DNA from: Clostridia bacterium
GTDB taxonomy: Bacteria; Bacillota; Clostridia; Christensenellales; CALWSW01
Direction: 5' to 3'
Assembly: GCA_019421925.1 (NCBI GenBank)
Contig: JAHZEH010000023.1
Span: 1 to 6,463, forward strand
Length of the DNA: 6,463 nt
In this document: in pieces, positions 3,633 through 6,463 of the stretch
How positions within the stretch are numbered: the first letter of the stretch is position 1
Layout of the letters: every line of letters begins with the position of its first letter
The notes under the pieces: model-generated
What the model was told of the DNA's origin: nothing
The model's input: the letters and a program-made list of their open reading frames with translations, nothing else
Databases searched by the model: none
Program-made: the position numbers and the translations under genes

Positions 3633-6446
3633 TTGGCAAAAGTGGGCGACATCACAATCGATGAGTGTATGATTGAGTGCAGGCTAAACAGCAGCGCCAT
3701 CGGTGACACGGAGCGGGTATCCCTGGAGGTAGGCGGCCTAACCATTGAAATTGGGGTGGAAGAAAATCAGAAACAGTCGCCCCAGATTATCTCGAAGAAG
3801 GGCGAGTATGACCCGCTTCAGGACGTGGTGACCTGGACTGTGGAGATTGCGGGGGGAAACATCGACAACCTGAACCTGCGGCTTCACGATACCTTTGATG
3901 AGAAGCAGGACTATGTAGCGGGCTCCTTTGCCCTCAATGGCGTTTCCATTTCCGACAGCGAACTGGCGCCTGAGGCGGGCGGGGAGATCGGCCGGACGCT
4001 GGCCTGCGTACTGCCCACTCCTTTGGAGCCGGTAGAGGGGAACTACACTGCAACCTATCAGACCAAGCCATCCGCCTCCCTGTTCTATCGGGAGGGGGTG
4101 CTTCAGGATTTGAAGGGTGTCGAGCTTATCAATACCGCGCAGTTATACGCCTCCGGCTTTGCGTTCGGCGAGCCTAAAGAGGCGAAGGTTTCCCTGCCCA
4201 ACGCCACCTGGATGTCCAAGACCGGTATCATCAAGGCTGATAAAACCGGTATCGTGTGGACGCTGACACTCAATTCAGTTAACCGATACGGTCTGAATGT
4301 AACAGTATACGACGTGATTCCTTTCTGTGCGGAGCAGGGAGGCAAGGGCCCCTATCTGACGAGACCTGCGAGCGTGTCGGCTGCCAGCGGTTCCGGAACC
4401 ATTGCGAATTTTGCGCAGGGGTTTGAGTACAAGGGGACGGATTACAGCCAGAACGGCATCAAGTTTGACGTCAACGGACTGAACGGCCAGTGCGTTATTC
4501 AGTATGAGACCCCTCTGAGTGAGAAGTATTTTGAGGAGAACAACAGAACCCAGACCTTTGAGAATCAGGCATGGATGGATGTGAGATGGAATCCCGGAGA
4601 CGGGACGGAGGAGCAGGACTTCGTCATGCCTTCCATAGCCAAATCTGGCGTACCTGTGGTCACCAGCCTGATTACGAAGACCGCGGGCGTTTATAACCCC
4701 TCCAATCAAGAAATCGTCTGGACGGTCACCGTCAACGGCAACCGTATCGACATGCGGAACGCTGTAGTGACGGACGTGATTGCCAACGGAGTGGTTGCGG
4801 GCGGCAGCCTCAACCAGGTCTATGTTCGCTATGACCCGATGAATTCGGGTGCAACAGCGGACGCAAGTGATCCCGCTAGTCCGGTGTTCACCCTGGGGAA
4901 TATCGGGCGGGAGAGCAGAACCTTCACCGTCACCACAAGGGTGGTGGACCCCAGCTTTATCTCCTCCAACAGCACCAGGACCTTCCAGAATAAGGTTAAC
5001 CTCTCCTATCAGGTTGGGGAGCAGGAGCCGGTATTTACGGCGAGCACGGTGTCAAACTGTACCGGTACTTCCAGCAAGATGATCGAAAAAAAAGCGGGGA
5101 ATTATAACTACCAGACCCGCGAGCAGAGCTGGACCATCGTGGTCAATCATAACCAGATGGCGCTGACCGGGGCCTATGTCAAAGACTATATCCCGGAGAA
5201 TCAGACACTGGTGGAGGGTTCTGTCCAGCTGGATGGGACGCCTTTATCCACCGGAACGGAGGGGAATGCGGGGAATTATTATACCCTCACCGGGGGCGAG
5301 CTGCATGTTTATCTGGGCGATATCAGCGCCCAGAGAACGATTACCTTAAAGACCCTGGTGGACATTGACCGGGTGGCGGGCATCAAGACTACAACCAGGC
5401 CCACCATTCTAAACGCGGCGGTGCTGCACCGCAATGGCTTCGACTCGGTGGAGGTGAAAGCAAGCAAGGAGATAAAGAACAACATCGTCCAGAAGAAGGC
5501 CGATATCTCCCATGTGGATTCGGATGGGTATATTGATTATACAGTGTCAATCAATCCCAACCGGGTGAATTTTGCCCCCATGCGCTCCATTGTTGACACC
5601 ATGTCCAAGGGATTGCAGCCCGACCTGAGCACCGTGGCGCTCTACCATGCTGCGGTGGGCGCGGACGGGAAGCTGTCAAAGAGGCAGCGGGTGGAGGGGT
5701 GCCAGGTGTCCTATGAGGCGGGCACGCTGAACAATGTGCTGACCATTACCCTTCAGGAGGACATTGCTGACGCCTATCTGTTGGAATACCGCACCGATCT
5801 GCTGGGAAAGGGCGCGCTCTCCAACAGCATTGCGCTGGAGGGGATGGTGCAGGAAGTCTCCTCCAGCATTGAGGTCACTGTGAGCACGGGAAGCGGCGCC
5901 ATCGCTGCCGCCAAACGCAAGGGCAAGCTGGAGACCATCCTTCTGGATGAGGAGACGGGGAAACCGCTGGCCAACGTGAGATTTGCCATTTATGATGAAG
6001 AAGGCAACAGGATGCAGGAGCTGACCACGGATCCGGAGGGAAGAATCACCTTCACCCTGCTGGATTTCGATCAGGAATATACGGTGAGGCAGGAGAGCGT
6101 CCTGCCCGGCTATGAGATCCTGACGGAGAGCTTTACCGCCACGATTACGGGCAGCCAGAGGGAGCAGTCCCGGACGGTTTTCAACCGCCCCCTCAAAAAC
6201 ACCGTCTACCTCTCTGTGGTCGACGAGCTGGACCGCCTGGTCAATAAGGCCCACTTCTCCATCTATGCCGCGGACGACACGGAATTTGAACATCCCCTCA
6301 AGACGGTGGAGAGCACGGGGACGGGCTATGTGATGTTTGGGGAGATGCCCTATGGCAAATACAACATCAAACAGCACGACACGGCTTCGGGCCTGCTCAT
6401 TGACCCCCAGACCTTCCATGCGGAGATCACGGCGGATGGAAGGTAG
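3633..6446 (+). CDS. Adhesin body: SpaA/Cna_B-type, collagen-binding-like surface protein fragment
   Basis: An open frame of 937 residues from the TTG at 3633; the frame opens at 3603, just after the TAA. The residue numbers here count from that TTG. Neither the TTG nor the first ATG (3669) has a ribosome binding site, so no start is convincing and translation of this piece alone is doubtful. Residues 50-750 hold five diverged modules that share K-x-G-x-Y, then V-W-T-V-x-V-N, then a D-x-I-P-like turn, as in the B-type/DEv-IgG folds of Gram-positive collagen-binding adhesins. Residues about 763-853 and 855-937 are two SpaA/Cna_B-like modules (TGKPLANVRFAIYD; AHFSIYAADD). No LPXTG, hydrophobic tail or positively charged end precedes the TAG at 6444. 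The expected role is attachment to host or matrix proteins at the cell surface; the ligand is unknown. Confidence 0.8.
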   Translation: MAKVGDITIDECMIECRLNSSAIGDTERVSLEVGGLTIEIGVEENQKQSPQIISKKGEYDPLQDVVTWTVEIAGGNIDNLNLRLHDTFDEKQDYVAGSFALNGVSISDSELAPEAGGEIGRTLACVLPTPLEPVEGNYTATYQTKPSASLFYREGVLQDLKGVELINTAQLYASGFAFGEPKEAKVSLPNATWMSKTGIIKADKTGIVWTLTLNSVNRYGLNVTVYDVIPFCAEQGGKGPYLTRPASVSAASGSGTIANFAQGFEYKGTDYSQNGIKFDVNGLNGQCVIQYETPLSEKYFEENNRTQTFENQAWMDVRWNPGDGTEEQDFVMPSIAKSGVPVVTSLITKTAGVYNPSNQEIVWTVTVNGNRIDMRNAVVTDVIANGVVAGGSLNQVYVRYDPMNSGATADASDPASPVFTLGNIGRESRTFTVTTRVVDPSFISSNSTRTFQNKVNLSYQVGEQEPVFTASTVSNCTGTSSKMIEKKAGNYNYQTREQSWTIVVNHNQMALTGAYVKDYIPENQTLVEGSVQLDGTPLSTGTEGNAGNYYTLTGGELHVYLGDISAQRTITLKTLVDIDRVAGIKTTTRPTILNAAVLHRNGFDSVEVKASKEIKNNIVQKKADISHVDSDGYIDYTVSINPNRVNFAPMRSIVDTMSKGLQPDLSTVALYHAAVGADGKLSKRQRVEGCQVSYEAGTLNNVLTITLQEDIADAYLLEYRTDLLGKGALSNSIALEGMVQEVSSSIEVTVSTGSGAIAAAKRKGKLETILLDEETGKPLANVRFAIYDEEGNRMQELTTDPEGRITFTLLDFDQEYTVRQESVLPGYEILTESFTATITGSQREQSRTVFNRPLKNTVYLSVVDELDRLVNKAHFSIYAADDTEFEHPLKTVESTGTGYVMFGEMPYGKYNIKQHDTASGLLIDPQTFHAEITADGR
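3780..5882 (+). repeat. Array of five diverged adhesin modules (protein level)
   Basis: Each unit is about 130-145 residues. Approximate limits are 3780-4187, 4200-4637, 4644-5057, 5076-5462 and 5478-5882. The recurring heads are QIISKKGEYD..VVTWTVEI, WMSKTGIIKADKTGIVWTLTLN, LITKTAGVYN..EIVWTVTVN, MIEKKAGNYN..QSWTIVVN and NIVQKKADIS..YIDYTVSIN. The tryptophan is kept in the first four and is tyrosine in the fifth. I see no obvious long nucleotide identity between units, so the array is old and not a recent tandem duplication. Confidence 0.7.
5919..6443 (+). other. Two SpaA/Cna_B-like modules lacking apparent isopeptide residues
   Basis: Module 1 covers 5919-6191 and module 2 covers 6195-6443. 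Aligned by eye to the usual SpaA pattern (LTKVD..TGKPLAGAEFELYD ... Y-x-x-x-E ... GY ... N-x-P), the strand-A Lys is Leu (LETILLD) or Val (YLSVVD), and the catalytic Glu is Gln (YTVRQ, YNIKQ). Module 1 keeps the C-terminal Asn (VFNRP). Module 2 stops before that strand. Internal isopeptide bonds are therefore not expected unless the register is shifted. Confidence 0.55.
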
Positions 6447-6455
6447 CCCGGACTG

Positions 6456-6463
6456 AAGGAGGA
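6456..6463 (+). promoter_or_regulatory. Possible Shine-Dalgarno of a gene beginning after the window
   Basis: The last eight bases are AAGGAGGA, a near-perfect Shine-Dalgarno sequence, ten to seventeen bases after the TAG at 6444-6446. A start codon would be expected within about ten bases outside the window. The alternative is that these bases code for Glu-Gly-Gly in a shifted continuation of the adhesin. Confidence 0.5.

Larger units (their letters stand above)
3397..6446 (+). pseudogene. Interrupted cell-surface adhesin gene (collagen-binding-like and SpaA-like modules)
   Basis: Taken as one gene, this region encodes a secreted modular adhesin of about 1,015 residues. A signal peptide starts at 3397, followed by a short N-terminal region, five collagen-binding-like modules and two SpaA/Cna_B-like modules. 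Two lesions break it. The signal-peptide frame ends at TGA 3502-3504. The continuation (GGGQDVTSP, then ITVKYLDPDDNGEKQT) is in the -1 frame entered at the G7 run 3487-3493, where one extra G would restore it. That frame then meets TAA 3600-3602 in otherwise continuous sequence (QKDGFA, stop, FQFAAGIND). The intact promoter, ribosome binding site and long open body suggest recent decay, or a phase-variable or misassembled gene. A third possible lesion lies at the 3' end. The inference that the pieces were one gene is strong; the cause is not known. Confidence 0.75.

Noticed and set aside
3633..3668. TTG 3633 as a genuine start of an independent adhesin gene
   Set aside because: No ribosome binding site precedes it, it would lack a signal peptide, and the sense-like sequence continues upstream of the TAA in the same frame.
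5676..6419. A 247-codon open frame on the minus strand opposite the adhesin
   Set aside because: It lies fully opposite the SpaA-like modules, has no recognisable motif or ribosome binding site, and its composition follows from the opposite coding strand.

Overview
The window looks like chromosomal DNA of a low-to-mid G+C Gram-positive bacterium, probably a gut-type member of Clostridia. This rests on strong purine-rich ribosome binding sites, a tRNA gene with an encoded CCA end, and a Gram-positive type surface adhesin with Cna/SpaA-like modules. The assignment is an inference from gene content; no species can be named.

Left part (1-2996): two co-oriented genes 16 bases apart form the end of an operon. 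The first is a 5'-truncated zinc-dependent alcohol dehydrogenase of the formaldehyde-dehydrogenase-like group. The second is a complete 668-residue protein of the YyaL/SSP411 (DUF255) family, with an N-terminal thioredoxin-like domain (CHWC) and an alpha/alpha-barrel domain. A long hairpin whose stem contains the second gene's stop codon ends the unit.

Middle (3048-3223, minus strand): a well-formed tRNA-Leu(CAA) gene with its own sigma-70-type promoter and a strong 15-bp terminator hairpin that starts at the last base of the CCA end. It converges on the upstream operon.

Right part (3324-6463): a good promoter, ribosome binding site and signal peptide lead into a large modular cell-surface adhesin, but the gene is broken. 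The signal peptide frame ends after 35 codons. The adhesin body lies in the -1 frame reached at a run of seven G, and a TAA interrupts that frame 39 codons later. The remaining 937-codon open frame carries five diverged collagen-binding-like modules and two SpaA/Cna_B-like modules, and stops without an LPXTG anchor. The last eight bases are a consensus Shine-Dalgarno sequence, so another gene may begin just outside. As sequenced this is most simply a pseudogene. Phase variation at the G tract is an alternative, but it would not by itself remove the TAA.

I found no CRISPR array, insertion sequence, phage gene or clearly novel system. The most interesting locus is the interrupted adhesin, together with the apparent loss of isopeptide-forming residues in its two terminal modules.
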